A stretch of DNA of 64,000 nucleotides from JAJDXW01 sp965243335 (GCA_965243335.1 OZ251545.1:124001-188000); one strand, 5' to 3'. Positions 8,590 through 18,501 are shown, counted from the stretch's first letter. Numbers and translations are program-made. Notes: generated by a model from the sequence alone, not told the origin.

Positions 8590-10863
8590 TCAGGGGGCGG
8601 CGGGATGGGCCATGCCGCCCGGGGGGCGCGGCTGGGCGATGCGGCGGAGCACCACCTCGCCGCCTTCGCCGACCCCGAGCACCCGGCGCCCGAACTCGTC
8701 CAGCCCAAGCGTCCGGGGGGCCGCGCCGGCGTCCTTGCCCCCGCCCCCGTCGTTGTCCCGGCCTTCGCTCTCGCCTTCGTCCTCGTCCCGGTCCTCGCCC
8801 TCGCCCGCATCCTCGACGACCCTCACCCACGCCCGGAGCGGGGCCGGGTGGGTACCCAGCAGCTCCACCAGGTCGTCGTCCCCGACCCCGAGGCGCTCCG
8901 CGTGCGCCCGCGCGAGGCGGACCGTGCGCCGCCGCCCGCGGACCCCCGTATAGGGGTCGGCCTCGTCCGCGCGCACCGTGAGGCGGAAACGCGCGCGCCG
9001 CAGGGCCTCGCGGGCAGCCCCGGTCGCCGCCTCGTCCACCTCTCCCGCCGCGTCCAGCACCACGCCGTAGCCCTCGCGGGCGCGCTCCGCCGACACGAAC
9101 CCCGCGCCCACGTCCGCGCGCACCGCTTCCGGGTCGCGCCCGAGCGGGTCGCCGTAGCCGCCGCCCCCCGCCGACTCCATGACCACCACGTCGTCCCGCC
9201 GGACCGGATGGCCGGTGACCTTGCCCGGGGTCGGGAAGACGTTCTCCGTACCGTTCCTCCGCACCGCCACCCGGTAGGGGTGCGAGCTGGCCCCCCCCGC
9301 GACCCCGAACGGCGGGATCGCGGCCCGGTCGCTCAGCACCGAGTAGCTCCCCTCCTCGCCGAGCACCCGGATCTCCCGGTGCAGGCCGAGCCCGCCCCGC
9401 TGCGCGCCTTCGCCGCCCGAGTCGGCCCGCAGTTCGCACCGCTCCACGAGGAGCGGCATCTCGTTCTCGATCGATTCGGCGGTCTGGATGGTGCGGATGT
9501 TGCCGAAGTCGACGTTGGCGAAGGCGCTCGATCCGTCCGCCCCCGCGAAGCCCCCGTTCCCCCCGGCCGGCGCCTCGTAGTAGACGTACTGCCGCTCGCG
9601 CCGGTGGTTGTAGCCGCCGATGGAGTTCGGGAAGGAGGTGCCGCAGAGGTCCCCCGACACCCGCTCGGGGATGATCTGCGAGAGCGCGCCGAGGGCCACC
9701 GACACGGCGCGCTTGCGCACCTCGCCGTGGGCCCCGGCCGGGGCGTCGCTCCGCACGTCCACCACGCTCGCCGCCGGCGCGCGCAGCTCGATGGGGCGGA
9801 ACGCGCCGTCGTTCACCGCCCCGCCCGGGTCCAGGGTGGACTTGACGGCCACGAACACCCCCGCCCCGGTCACCGCGAGCGACGAGTTCACGACCCCCGG
9901 GACCTGGGGGTTCGAGCCCGCGAAGTCGGCCACGACGCCGTCGCCGGCGACGGTGAGCTCCAGCCGCACGAGCACCGGGTCGAGCCGCCCGTCCTCGTAG
10001 TACTCGAGGTAGTCCTCGTAGCAGTAGCTCCCGTCCGGGAGCTCCGCGATCCGCTCGCGGAGGCGGCGCTCCGTGCGGTCGAGGTTGATCCGGACCGCCG
10101 CGTGGACCGTGTCGGCCCCGTAGCGCTCGTAGATCCGGCGGATCCGCCGCTCGGCGACCCGGCACGCCCCGAGCGAGGCGTTGAAGTCCCCCTCGCGCTC
10201 CTCGGGCACCCGCATGTTGGCCATGAGCAGGGCCATGGCCGCGCGGTTGACCTTCCCCCGCTCCAGTATCTTGATCGGCGGGATCCGCACCCCCTCCTGG
10301 TAGATGTTGGTGGAGAGCCCCGAGTAGCTTCCCGGCACCATGCCGCCCACGTCCACCCAGTGGGCCCGCACGGCGGGGAAGACGAGCACGTTCCCGCCCT
10401 CGTCGAAGACGGGATGGACCAGGGTGACGTCGTTGAGATGGGTGCCGCCGCGGTAGGGGTCGTTCAGGAGCACCACGTCGCCCGGATGGAGGTCGCCGGC
10501 GAAGTCCTCGAACATGCAGCGCACCCCCCACGGCAGGGGGAGCACGTGCCCCGGATGGTCCCAGGACTGCGCGACCATCTCCCCGCCCGGCCCGAAGAGC
10601 GCGCACGAGAAGTCGTCGAACTCGTAGATGACGGAGGAGAACGAGGAGCGGATGATGGTCGCCCGCATCTCGCGCACGATCGCGATCAGGCCCTCGCACA
10701 CCACCTCGAGGGTGATCGGGTCCACCTCCGGGCCGGCCGCGGCCGCCTCCCCGGGGACCGCCTGCCGGGGGTTCGCTTCCCGGGGGTCCGCCTTGCCGGC
10801 GTCCGGCCCGGACCCGGGCGGCGCCCCCGCGGGCGGGCGGGGAAGGGGGTGCGTCGCGCTCAT
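8590..10863 (-). CDS. Hydantoinase B / oxoprolinase-family subunit
   Basis: A 757-residue HyuB-type protein. After a 45-residue proline-rich leader it enters the family signature DPITLEVVCEGLIAIVREM, then IIRSSFSSVIYEFDDFSCALF, PGDVVLLNDPYRGGTHLNDV and the late GGGGYGDPLGRDP. HyuB partners HyuA in ATP-dependent opening of cyclic amides or, in acetone- and acetophenone-carboxylase relatives, in carboxylation. The start overlaps the stop of the HyuA-like gene by 4 bp, giving a strongly coupled pair. The C-terminus (about 690-757) carries an extra acidic, low-complexity Glu/Asp/Gly stretch and a tail with FGRRVLGVG, longer than I expect for the family. Confidence 0.92.
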   Translation of the reverse strand: MSATHPLPRPPAGAPPGSGPDAGKADPREANPRQAVPGEAAAAGPEVDPITLEVVCEGLIAIVREMRATIIRSSFSSVIYEFDDFSCALFGPGGEMVAQSWDHPGHVLPLPWGVRCMFEDFAGDLHPGDVVLLNDPYRGGTHLNDVTLVHPVFDEGGNVLVFPAVRAHWVDVGGMVPGSYSGLSTNIYQEGVRIPPIKILERGKVNRAAMALLMANMRVPEEREGDFNASLGACRVAERRIRRIYERYGADTVHAAVRINLDRTERRLRERIAELPDGSYCYEDYLEYYEDGRLDPVLVRLELTVAGDGVVADFAGSNPQVPGVVNSSLAVTGAGVFVAVKSTLDPGGAVNDGAFRPIELRAPAASVVDVRSDAPAGAHGEVRKRAVSVALGALSQIIPERVSGDLCGTSFPNSIGGYNHRRERQYVYYEAPAGGNGGFAGADGSSAFANVDFGNIRTIQTAESIENEMPLLVERCELRADSGGEGAQRGGLGLHREIRVLGEEGSYSVLSDRAAIPPFGVAGGASSHPYRVAVRRNGTENVFPTPGKVTGHPVRRDDVVVMESAGGGGYGDPLGRDPEAVRADVGAGFVSAERAREGYGVVLDAAGEVDEAATGAAREALRRARFRLTVRADEADPYTGVRGRRRTVRLARAHAERLGVGDDDLVELLGTHPAPLRAWVRVVEDAGEGEDRDEDEGESEGRDNDGGGGKDAGAAPRTLGLDEFGRRVLGVGEGGEVVLRRIAQPRPPGGMAHPAAP

Positions 10864-12926
10864 GCCTCACCTCTCTCCATCAACAGGTCTCCCGGGTCGA
10901 GGACCCGGAAACGCCACCCGGGCGGGACCACGGTGGTGGCCCCCTCCTCCTCGAGGATCGCCGGCCCCGCGCCGGACGCTCCGGCCGGGAGCCGGCCCCG
11001 GTCCAGCACCGGGGCATCGAAGAACCGGCCGCCGAAGAACACCGCGCGCGTCCCGAGGCGGGCGGCGTCGGCGTCTCCCGGCACGGACCATGCGCCGAAC
11101 GCGGGCTTGCGGCCCTGCCCGATCCCGGTCAGGCGGAAGCTCACCACCTCCGTCTCACCGTCGTTGCGATGCCCGAACCGCCGCTCGTGGGTGTCGTGGA
11201 AGGCGGCCTCCAGCGCGTCCACGGTCGCCATGCCGGGGGGTACGTCCACGTCGACCTCCCAGCTCTGGCCAAGGTAGCGCATCCCGAGCGCCCGCCGCGA
11301 GGAGAAGTCCCCGGGCGCGACCCCCTCCGCTTCGAGGCTCCGGCGGGCCTCCGCCTCCAGCCGGTCGAGCTCGCCCGCGATCTCCGCGAACGACGCGAGG
11401 CGCCGGGGAAGGAGGGTGCGGGTCTTCACGAAGTCCTGCTTCACGTCGGAGATGAGCGACCCGAGCGCCGCGAAGTTGCCGGGGCCGGTCGGCACGAGCA
11501 CCCGCTCGATCTCCAGCTCCTCCGCGATGAACGCCCCGTGCATCGGCCCCGCGCCGCCGTATGCGACGAGGGTGAAGTCACGCGGGTCGTAGCCCTTGGC
11601 CACCGAGATCTGCTTGATCGCGCTCACCATCCGTGCGACCGCGATGCGCACCACCCCCTCTGCGGCGGCCTCGTCGGTCAGCGATTCGAGCCCCAGGTCG
11701 CGGATCGCCTGGCGCGCCAAGTCCTCGTCGAGGCCGATGCGCCCGGCGAGGCGGACCCCCGGATCGAGCCGATGGAGCACGACGTTGGCGTCGGTCACGG
11801 TCGGCTCCCGTCCGCCCTGGCCGTAGCAGGCGGGGCCGGGGTCGGCCCCCGCGCTGCGCGGCCCCACCATCAGGACGTCGCCCGCGTCCATCCACGCCAC
11901 GCTGCCCCCGCCGGCCCCGACCGCGTTGATCTCGGTCTGGGGGGTGCGGTTCGCGTACGGCCCCACGAACTGCTCGTTGGTGAGGGGGACGGCGAGGTCC
12001 TCGATGAGGCAGACGTCGGTGCTGGTGCCGCCCATGTCGCAGGTGATGAGGTTGGGGAGGTCGAGCCGCCGCCCGAGGTGGGCCGCCGCCGCCACGCCCC
12101 CCGCCGGGCCGGACAGCACGGTGGCGACCGGCAGCCGGCGGGCGCGCCCGGCCGTCGCGACCCCGCCGTTCGAGGTCATGATGAACACCGGGCCCCGGTA
12201 GCCCCGGTCGGCGACGGCCGTCTGGAGCCGGGCGAGGTAGCCGTCGATGAGGGGGCCGATGTAGGCGTTGAGGGCGGTGGTGTTGAAGCGCTCGTACTCC
12301 CTGAACTCCGGCAGCACCTCGCTCGAAGCGGTGACGAACCCCGCGCGGGGGGCGCTCCCGTTCCCGCTCTCGCTCCCGTCGGCGCGCTCGCGCGCGAGGG
12401 CGGCCACCGCCCGCTCATGGTCCGGGTTGGCGTAGCTGTGCAGGAAGCACACCGCGACCGCCGCGCCCGGGGGCAGGCTCTCCACCGCGGCGCGGGCCTG
12501 GTCGAGGTCGAGCGGGCGGAGGACCGTGCCGTCCCAGGCCGTCCGCTCGTCGATCTCGAGGGTGCGGCCGCGGGGGACGAGGGGGGGCGGCTTCCGGGCG
12601 GTGATGTCGTAGAGGACGGTGCGGTTGGTGCGGGCGATCTCGAGCACGTCGCGAAAGCCGGCCGTGGTCAGCATCCAGACCTCGGCCCCGCGCCCCTCGA
12701 GGACCGCGTTCGTGCCGATGGTGATGCCGTGGATGAAGCGCTCCACCCGCCCGAGGTCGACGCCGAGGCGCCCGAGCACGTCGAGCACCGCGCGGGCGGG
12801 ATCCGTGGGGGTCGAGGGGGCCTTGGCGTAGCGGAGCGTCCCCGCCGCGTCGTCGAACACGGCCGCGTCGGTGAAGGTCCCCCCCACGTCCACCCCGACG
12901 TGGTATCGAGCTCGTGTGTCGGACAT
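10860..12926 (-). CDS. Hydantoinase A / oxoprolinase-family subunit
   Basis: A 688-residue HyuA-type protein. It starts with an ASKHA-like phosphate loop, YHVGVDVGGTFTDAAVFD, and contains GTNAVLEGRGAEVWML, ITCDMGGTSTDVCLI and YGGAGPMHGAFIAEEL, all typical of the ATP-binding subunit. With the HyuB-like gene it should form an ATP-dependent amidohydrolase (5-oxoprolinase or N-methylhydantoinase) or a carboxylase. Length and order are normal for the family. Its start faces a 219-bp gap with no other gene, followed by the 3' end of the PBP gene, so the operon promoter should lie in 12927-13145. Confidence 0.92.
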   Translation of the reverse strand: MSDTRARYHVGVDVGGTFTDAAVFDDAAGTLRYAKAPSTPTDPARAVLDVLGRLGVDLGRVERFIHGITIGTNAVLEGRGAEVWMLTTAGFRDVLEIARTNRTVLYDITARKPPPLVPRGRTLEIDERTAWDGTVLRPLDLDQARAAVESLPPGAAVAVCFLHSYANPDHERAVAALARERADGSESGNGSAPRAGFVTASSEVLPEFREYERFNTTALNAYIGPLIDGYLARLQTAVADRGYRGPVFIMTSNGGVATAGRARRLPVATVLSGPAGGVAAAAHLGRRLDLPNLITCDMGGTSTDVCLIEDLAVPLTNEQFVGPYANRTPQTEINAVGAGGGSVAWMDAGDVLMVGPRSAGADPGPACYGQGGREPTVTDANVVLHRLDPGVRLAGRIGLDEDLARQAIRDLGLESLTDEAAAEGVVRIAVARMVSAIKQISVAKGYDPRDFTLVAYGGAGPMHGAFIAEELEIERVLVPTGPGNFAALGSLISDVKQDFVKTRTLLPRRLASFAEIAGELDRLEAEARRSLEAEGVAPGDFSSRRALGMRYLGQSWEVDVDVPPGMATVDALEAAFHDTHERRFGHRNDGETEVVSFRLTGIGQGRKPAFGAWSVPGDADAARLGTRAVFFGGRFFDAPVLDRGRLPAGASGAGPAILEEEGATTVVPPGWRFRVLDPGDLLMERGEA

Positions 12927-13145
12927 ATGCCTGGTTCGGCTCCGGTTCGTTACGGTGGTCTCTCTCGCCCGTGTTCCGGGGCCCTGCCGTCCGCCCCGCG
13001 GGCGCTTCGCGGGCGGGTCCGCCGCGAGCCGGGAGGAGGACCGGTTCGCCGAAACCGCCCCCCGGCCTCCTCACGGGGCTCGCGGCGCCCCCGGGCCGGC
13101 AGACCTGCCGCCGCCCCGGGGGCCGGCGGGAAGAGCTCCGGCCGC

Positions 13146-15536
13146 TCAGAAGAGCTGTTGGGTCATGCCGTCCGCCCGGCCGCGATCCGGCGACGAGGGG
13201 CCCGGCTTCGTCCCGCCCGCGCCGCCCGCGGAGATGCTCGAGAGCTCCGTGGCTCGAAACGTCTCGAACATCGCGTCCGGGTCGGAAACGTCCGCGAGCC
13301 GCCCGGTGTCAGGATTGATCCGGACCTGGACGAGGCCCTCGGGGGGCGGCGGGATCCGCTCCGGGACCCCGTCCAGCGCGGCGCGCATGAACTTGATCCA
13401 CATGGGAAGGGCGGCCCGCCCGCCGACCTCGTGGCGGCCGAGGGTCTCGTGGTCGTCGAATCCCACCCAGGCGACCGCCACCAGGCTCGGAACGAAGCCG
13501 CAGAACCACGCGTCGCGCTGGTCGTTGGTGGTGCCGGTCTTCCCCGCGAGGTCGCCGCGCTCGAGCGCCATCGCCTTGCGCCCGGTGCCGCGCCGGACCA
13601 CGTCGCGCAGGATGGAATGCAGGATCCAGGTATCGCCGGCCGGCAGCACCCGCCGGGCGACCGGGGCGCCGCCCGTCTCCGCCGCCCCCTCGCCGCACTC
13701 CCGGCACACCCGGGCCGGGGTCGCGGCCAGCACCGCTTCCCGGCGGCGGTCCTCGATCCGCTCGATGAACCAGGGGCGCACGGCGAACCCGCCGTTGGCG
13801 AGCACCGAGTAGCCGGCGGCGGACTCGAGGGGGGTGATCTCGCCGCTCCCGAGCGCGAGGGTGAGGCTGTACGGCAGACGGTCCCGGTCGAATCCGAAGC
13901 GCTCCACGTAGTCGAGGGCGTAATCCAGCCCTACCTCGCGCAGCAGCCGGACCGAGACCAGGTTGCGCGACTTCACGAGCGCCTCGCGCAGGCGGGTCGG
14001 CCCGAAGAACTTGCCGCTGTAGTTCCGGGGGCGCCATCCGGCTTCGAGGGCGGGGTCGTCGATCACCAAGGGCGCATCGTTGACGAGGCTCGCGGCGGTG
14101 AAGCCCCGCGCCAGGGCCGATGCGTAGATGAAGGGCTTGAAGCTGGACCCGGGCTGCCGGAGGGCCTGGGTCCCGCGGTTGAACTTGCTGCGGCGGAAGT
14201 CGAAGCCGCCCGCCATCGCGAGGATGGCGCCGTCCTCGGGGTCCATCGCGACGAGCGCCCCCTGGACCTTCGGCGTCTGGGCGAGCTCCCATCCGTCCGC
14301 GGTCCGGAGCACCCGGACGAGGTCTCCGGGGGCGAGCACGTCCCTCGCCGCCTTCGGGGCCGGCCCCCGGCGGTCCACGCTCAGGTAGGGCCGCGCCCAT
14401 TCCATGCCCGCGAAAGGCAGGACCGCCTCGCCCTCGCCCCGGACGTGCGCCACCGCCTCCTCCTCGCCGGCACGCACGACCAGGGCGGGAAGCAGCCCGC
14501 CCACCGGCCGCACGCTCCGCAGCCGCTCCTCGATCCGGTCGGGGTCCGAGAGGATGCCGGGATCGTAGCGGTCTTCGGGTCCCCGATACCCGTGGCGCCG
14601 GTCGTACTCCACGAGGGCCTCGCGCAGGGCGCGCACCGCCGCCGCCTGGAGCCGGCTGTCGATCGTCGTGCGGACACTGTACGAGCCGGTGTAGGCGGCC
14701 GACCCGAGCTCCTTCTCGACCTCCCGGCGGACCAGCTCCGCGACGTAAGGGGCCTCGGTCTGGACCGGGGAGCCGTGCCGGGCGGCGGTGATCGGCGCCC
14801 CGGCGGCGGCGCGGAAGCGCGCCTCGTCGAGGTAGCCGACCTCCAGCATCCGGCGCAGCACGTGGTTGCGGCGGGCGGCCGCCCGCTTCGGGCTCGTGAT
14901 CGGGTTGAACTCGGAAGGCCGCTGGGGGAGACCGGCGATCATCGCGAGCTGGGGCAGGTCCAGCTCGTCGAGGTTCTTGCCGTAGTACACCTCGGCCGCC
15001 GCCGCGACCCCGTAGGCGCGGTGGCCGAGGAAGATCTTGTTGAGGTAGAGCTCGAGGATCTCGTCCTTCGACAGCTCGCGCTCGATCTTCAGGGCGAGCA
15101 GGGTCTCGACCAGCTTGCGGAAGTAGGTCTTCTCCCGCCCAAGGAAGAAGTTGCGCGCCACCTGCATGGTGATCGTGCTTCCCCCGGGGCCCTTCTCCCC
15201 GGTGCGCGCCAGATGCGCCACCGCGCGGCCGACCCCCCGCCAGTCGACCCCGGGATGGCGCCGGAAGTGTTCGTCCTCGGTCGCCACCACCGCGACCTGG
15301 AGCGCTTCCGGAATGGCCGCGAGGGGGAGCGGCCGGCGGCGCATCTCCCCGAACTCCGCGATCAGGCGCTCGTCGCGGGCGTACACCCGAAGGGGCACCT
15401 GGAGCCGGACGTCGTGCAGCGCGTCGGCGTCCGGAAGCTGGGGGACGAGCCGGACCCACACGACGAGGGCGACCGCGAGAGCGGCGACGAGCCCCGTGCC
15501 GACGATGAGAGACAGGACGAATAGAACGCGGCGCAT
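13146..15536 (-). CDS. mrcA: Penicillin-binding protein 1A (bifunctional class A PBP)
   Basis: A 796-residue membrane-anchored peptidoglycan synthase. A single N-terminal transmembrane helix spans roughly residues 5-30. The GT51 glycosyltransferase follows, with ATEDEHFRRHPGVDW (catalytic Glu87) and GGSTITMQVARNFFLG. The transpeptidase has GSSFKP (Ser464, Lys467), SRN (523-525) and KTGTT. The TITMQVARNFF form is common in beta/gamma-proteobacterial PBP1A. The ATG at 15536 begins just before the membrane helix; a TTG 39 bp further upstream is in frame but lies in the likely promoter area. It diverges from the penicillin acylase with 83 bp between. Confidence 0.95.
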   Translation of the reverse strand: MRRVLFVLSLIVGTGLVAALAVALVVWVRLVPQLPDADALHDVRLQVPLRVYARDERLIAEFGEMRRRPLPLAAIPEALQVAVVATEDEHFRRHPGVDWRGVGRAVAHLARTGEKGPGGSTITMQVARNFFLGREKTYFRKLVETLLALKIERELSKDEILELYLNKIFLGHRAYGVAAAAEVYYGKNLDELDLPQLAMIAGLPQRPSEFNPITSPKRAAARRNHVLRRMLEVGYLDEARFRAAAGAPITAARHGSPVQTEAPYVAELVRREVEKELGSAAYTGSYSVRTTIDSRLQAAAVRALREALVEYDRRHGYRGPEDRYDPGILSDPDRIEERLRSVRPVGGLLPALVVRAGEEEAVAHVRGEGEAVLPFAGMEWARPYLSVDRRGPAPKAARDVLAPGDLVRVLRTADGWELAQTPKVQGALVAMDPEDGAILAMAGGFDFRRSKFNRGTQALRQPGSSFKPFIYASALARGFTAASLVNDAPLVIDDPALEAGWRPRNYSGKFFGPTRLREALVKSRNLVSVRLLREVGLDYALDYVERFGFDRDRLPYSLTLALGSGEITPLESAAGYSVLANGGFAVRPWFIERIEDRRREAVLAATPARVCRECGEGAAETGGAPVARRVLPAGDTWILHSILRDVVRRGTGRKAMALERGDLAGKTGTTNDQRDAWFCGFVPSLVAVAWVGFDDHETLGRHEVGGRAALPMWIKFMRAALDGVPERIPPPPEGLVQVRINPDTGRLADVSDPDAMFETFRATELSSISAGGAGGTKPGPSSPDRGRADGMTQQLF

Positions 15537-15562
15537 CCGGCGAATCCCGCTGCCCGAGGGCC

Positions 15563-15568
15563 TATTAT
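15563..15568 (+). promoter_or_regulatory. Possible -10 element of the acylase promoter
   Basis: TATTAT (5 of 6 to the sigma70 consensus) stands in the 83-bp divergent gap, 52 bp before the penicillin acylase start. No good -35 is visible, so support is modest. Confidence 0.35.
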
Positions 15569-15619
15569 GGGGCAAACTCGAAATCTTCGCAGACGACTCT
15601 TCGCAGGCAGCGAGCTTCC

Positions 15620-18397
15620 ATGGCCGTATTCATGAGGCGGTTGGGCTGGGCGGCGCTCGCCCTCCTCGCGCTGGGCGCGGCGGCCGCGGGCGGCGGCTAC
15701 CTGTGGCTCCGGGGGTCGCTCCCCGAGATCGACGGCGATCGGGCTGTCTCCGGCCTCGCCGCGCCGGTGGAGGTGGTTCGCGACCGGCACGGCGTCCCGC
15801 ACGTGTTCGCCCGGAACGAGGAGGACGCCCTCTTCGCCCTCGGCTACGTCCACGCCCAGGACCGGCTGTGGCAGATGGAGATGAACCGGCGGATCGGTGC
15901 GGGCCGCCTCGCCGAGGTGCTGGGGGCGCCCGCCTTCGCCACCGACCGCCTGCTGCGGGGGCTCGGCCTCCGCCACCGGGCGAAGGCCGCCCTGGAGCGC
16001 TTCTCCCCCGGCGCGCGGCGCCGGATCGACGCCTACGTCGACGGGGTCAACGCGTGGATGGAGGGGAGGATGGGGCCGCTCCCGCCCGAGTTCCTCATCC
16101 TCGGGTTCGAGCCCGAGCCCTGGACGGCGGCCGACACCGTGGCGTGGACGAAGGTGATGGCCCTCGACCTCGGGCACGAGTGGAGCCGCGACCTCATGCG
16201 GCTCCGGATGTCGGGCTTCCTCGCCCCGGATCGGATCCTCGACTTCTATACGCCCTACCACGAGGACCAGCCCCGGGGGGTCCAGCTTCCTGCGCCGGCG
16301 TCCGCGGCGCCTTCGTCCGCCGCTTCGGAGGGGGTCCGCTCCACGCCGGAAACCCGCTCCGGACCGTCGCCGGGTGCGGGCCGCGCGGCGCCTTCCTCGG
16401 GGAACGCGGCGCACACCGCCGGGAGCCCTGTCGGGAACCCCCCCGCAGGTCCGGCCGCCACGCCGGGCCGGACCGCCTCGGACCGCGGGCGCCCGGTCGA
16501 ACGCGCGCGCCGTGTCCCCGGGCGCGCCCCGCCCGAGGCCTTGCCAGCCGCCCGCCGGGGGAGCGGGCTCATCGCCGGCGCGGAGCCCTCGCGCCCGGCC
16601 GCCGCCCCTCCGCCCTCGGCTTCCTCTGCTGCCTTCACCTTCTCGCCGGCCGACTTCCTGCTCCGGCCCGCGAGCGGCCATCCCGGCTCCAACAGCTGGG
16701 CGGTGAGCGGGGCGCGGAGCGCGACGGGCAAGCCGTTCCTCGCGAACGACCCTCACCTCGGCCTCACCGCGCCCTCGGTCTGGTACTTCGCCCACCTCTC
16801 CTGGCCGGGGCGCGACCTGGTCGGGGCGACCTTCCCCGGGATGCCGGTGGTGGTGCTCGGGCACAACGGCCGGGCCGCGTGGGGGTTCACCAACACGGGC
16901 GCGGACACCCAGGACCTCTTCCTCGAGAAGCTCGACCCGGAAGACCCCGCGCGCTACCTGACGCCGGACGGCTACCGCCGGTTCGACGTGCGGCGCGAGG
17001 TGATCCGGGTGAAGGACGGGGACGACGTGGTGGTGCGCGTCCGGGAGAGCCGGCACGGCCCGGTGCTCGACGATGCGTGGGGCCCGGCGGCCCGCGCGTC
17101 GCCCCCCGGCCACGTGCTCGCCCTCGGATGGACCGCCCTCCGCGACGACGACCTCACCCTGGAGGCCGGCCTCGGCCTGCCCGAGGCGCGGGACTGGGCG
17201 AGCTTCGTCGAGAACCTGCGGGACTTCCATTCCCCCCCGCAGAACGTCTCCTACGCGGACGTCGACGGCGACGTCGGGTTCCTCGTCCCTGGCCGGGTCC
17301 CGATCCGGCCCGCACGGCCCGGACCGGAGACGGGGACCGCACCGGAGACGGGGCCGGCTCCGGACGGGATGGACCGGATCCGGCCCGGGACCGTCCCCCG
17401 TCCGGGATGGACCGGGGACCACGACTGGCTCGGCTTCGTGCCCTACGAAGCCCTGCCCCGCGTGCACAACCCGCCGGGCGGGGCGGTGGTGACCGCCAAC
17501 CACCCGGTCACCGCCGGCGACCCTCCGCATCCCCTCACGTTCGAGTGGGCGGCGGGCTTCCGGGCGGAGCGGATCATGGAGCGGCTCGCGGCCCGGCCCC
17601 GGCATGACGCGGAGAGCTTCCGCACCCTCCAGCAGGACCGGGTCTCGCCGTTCGCGCGGGCGCTCCTGCCGCGGCTTCGCCGGGTTCCGCTCGGCCCGGA
17701 GACGGGGCCGCTCGCGCGCCGCGCCCGCGGCCTGCTCGACACTTGGGACGGGGACATGGACCCCGACCGTCCCGAGCCGCTCGTCTTCCAGGCCTGGATC
17801 TGGACGTTCGGCGAGCTCGTGACCGCCGACGAGCTGGGCTCGGTGCAGCGGGAGGCGTGGGGCCGCAAGGGGGCGTTCCTGCGCCGGATCCTCGAGACGC
17901 GCGAGGTCTGGTGCGACGACGTCGGCACGGCCCCGGTCGAGACCTGCGGCGAGATGCTCGCGCGGGCGCTCGGGCAGGCGGTCCGCCGCATCGCCGAGCG
18001 CCAGGGGGACGACCCGGCGGATTGGCGCTGGGGGCGGGAGCACGTTGCGCTCGGCGAGCACCGTCCGCTCGGAAGCTCGCCCTTCGCGCCCGTGTTCAAC
18101 CTGCGCGGCCCGGCCCCGGGCGGCGTCTACACCGTCAACGCGTTCGAGTTCAGCCCCCTCGACGATGACGAGCCCTTCGTGTCCCGCAACGGTCCGAGCC
18201 TCCGGGCCATCTACGACCTCTCCGACCTCGACCGGTCGCTCTTCATGCACTCCACCGGCCAGTCCGGGAACGTGCTCTCGCCCCTCTACGACAACTTCGA
18301 GGAGGGCTGGCGGAAGGGCGAGTACGTGACCATTCCCACGCGGCGCGAAGCGTTCGAGCGCGGCGCCCTCGGCCGTCTCCGGCTCACCCCGCGCTGA
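15620..18397 (+). CDS. Penicillin acylase family N-terminal nucleophile hydrolase
   Basis: A 925-residue member of the penicillin/AHL acylase family. An N-terminal hydrophobic segment (residues 8-30) should export or anchor it. The alpha-chain signature is present (VEVVRDRHGVPHVFA, YVHAQDRLWQMEMNRR). The beta chain should begin at Ser357 in HPGSNSW after autocleavage, and the later GFTNTGADTQDLFLE fits the Asn/oxyanion region. Between the chains, residues about 222-345 are an unusual Pro/Ala/Arg/Ser-rich insertion, larger than the usual excised spacer. Possible substrates are penicillin-type amides or N-acyl homoserine lactones. It diverges from PBP1A. Confidence 0.9.
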   Translation: MAVFMRRLGWAALALLALGAAAAGGGYLWLRGSLPEIDGDRAVSGLAAPVEVVRDRHGVPHVFARNEEDALFALGYVHAQDRLWQMEMNRRIGAGRLAEVLGAPAFATDRLLRGLGLRHRAKAALERFSPGARRRIDAYVDGVNAWMEGRMGPLPPEFLILGFEPEPWTAADTVAWTKVMALDLGHEWSRDLMRLRMSGFLAPDRILDFYTPYHEDQPRGVQLPAPASAAPSSAASEGVRSTPETRSGPSPGAGRAAPSSGNAAHTAGSPVGNPPAGPAATPGRTASDRGRPVERARRVPGRAPPEALPAARRGSGLIAGAEPSRPAAAPPPSASSAAFTFSPADFLLRPASGHPGSNSWAVSGARSATGKPFLANDPHLGLTAPSVWYFAHLSWPGRDLVGATFPGMPVVVLGHNGRAAWGFTNTGADTQDLFLEKLDPEDPARYLTPDGYRRFDVRREVIRVKDGDDVVVRVRESRHGPVLDDAWGPAARASPPGHVLALGWTALRDDDLTLEAGLGLPEARDWASFVENLRDFHSPPQNVSYADVDGDVGFLVPGRVPIRPARPGPETGTAPETGPAPDGMDRIRPGTVPRPGWTGDHDWLGFVPYEALPRVHNPPGGAVVTANHPVTAGDPPHPLTFEWAAGFRAERIMERLAARPRHDAESFRTLQQDRVSPFARALLPRLRRVPLGPETGPLARRARGLLDTWDGDMDPDRPEPLVFQAWIWTFGELVTADELGSVQREAWGRKGAFLRRILETREVWCDDVGTAPVETCGEMLARALGQAVRRIAERQGDDPADWRWGREHVALGEHRPLGSSPFAPVFNLRGPAPGGVYTVNAFEFSPLDDDEPFVSRNGPSLRAIYDLSDLDRSLFMHSTGQSGNVLSPLYDNFEEGWRKGEYVTIPTRREAFERGALGRLRLTPR

Positions 18398-18431
18398 GGC
18401 TCGGGCCGCGCCGAACGGGGCATCCCTTCCG

Positions 18432-18449
18432 CCCCCCCCCCCCCCCCCC
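18432..18449. repeat. 18-cytosine homopolymer
   Basis: A run of 18 consecutive C lies in the 104-bp gap between the convergent acylase and SMP-30 genes. It is outside both coding regions. Such a tract is prone to slippage in vivo and in sequencing, so its length may be uncertain. Confidence 0.9.
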
Positions 18450-18501
18450 GCTCCGTCCCGTCTCTCGCCCGGCTTCGCCGGCCCCGGCCCGCCCGGCCCC
18501 G

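Noticed and set aside
11169..15524. A 1451-codon plus-strand open frame
   Set aside because: Antisense to HyuA and PBP1A, both with clear motifs on the other strand.
15362..18250. A 962-codon minus-strand open frame
   Set aside because: Antisense to the penicillin acylase gene, which has signal, chain boundary and nucleophile in order.
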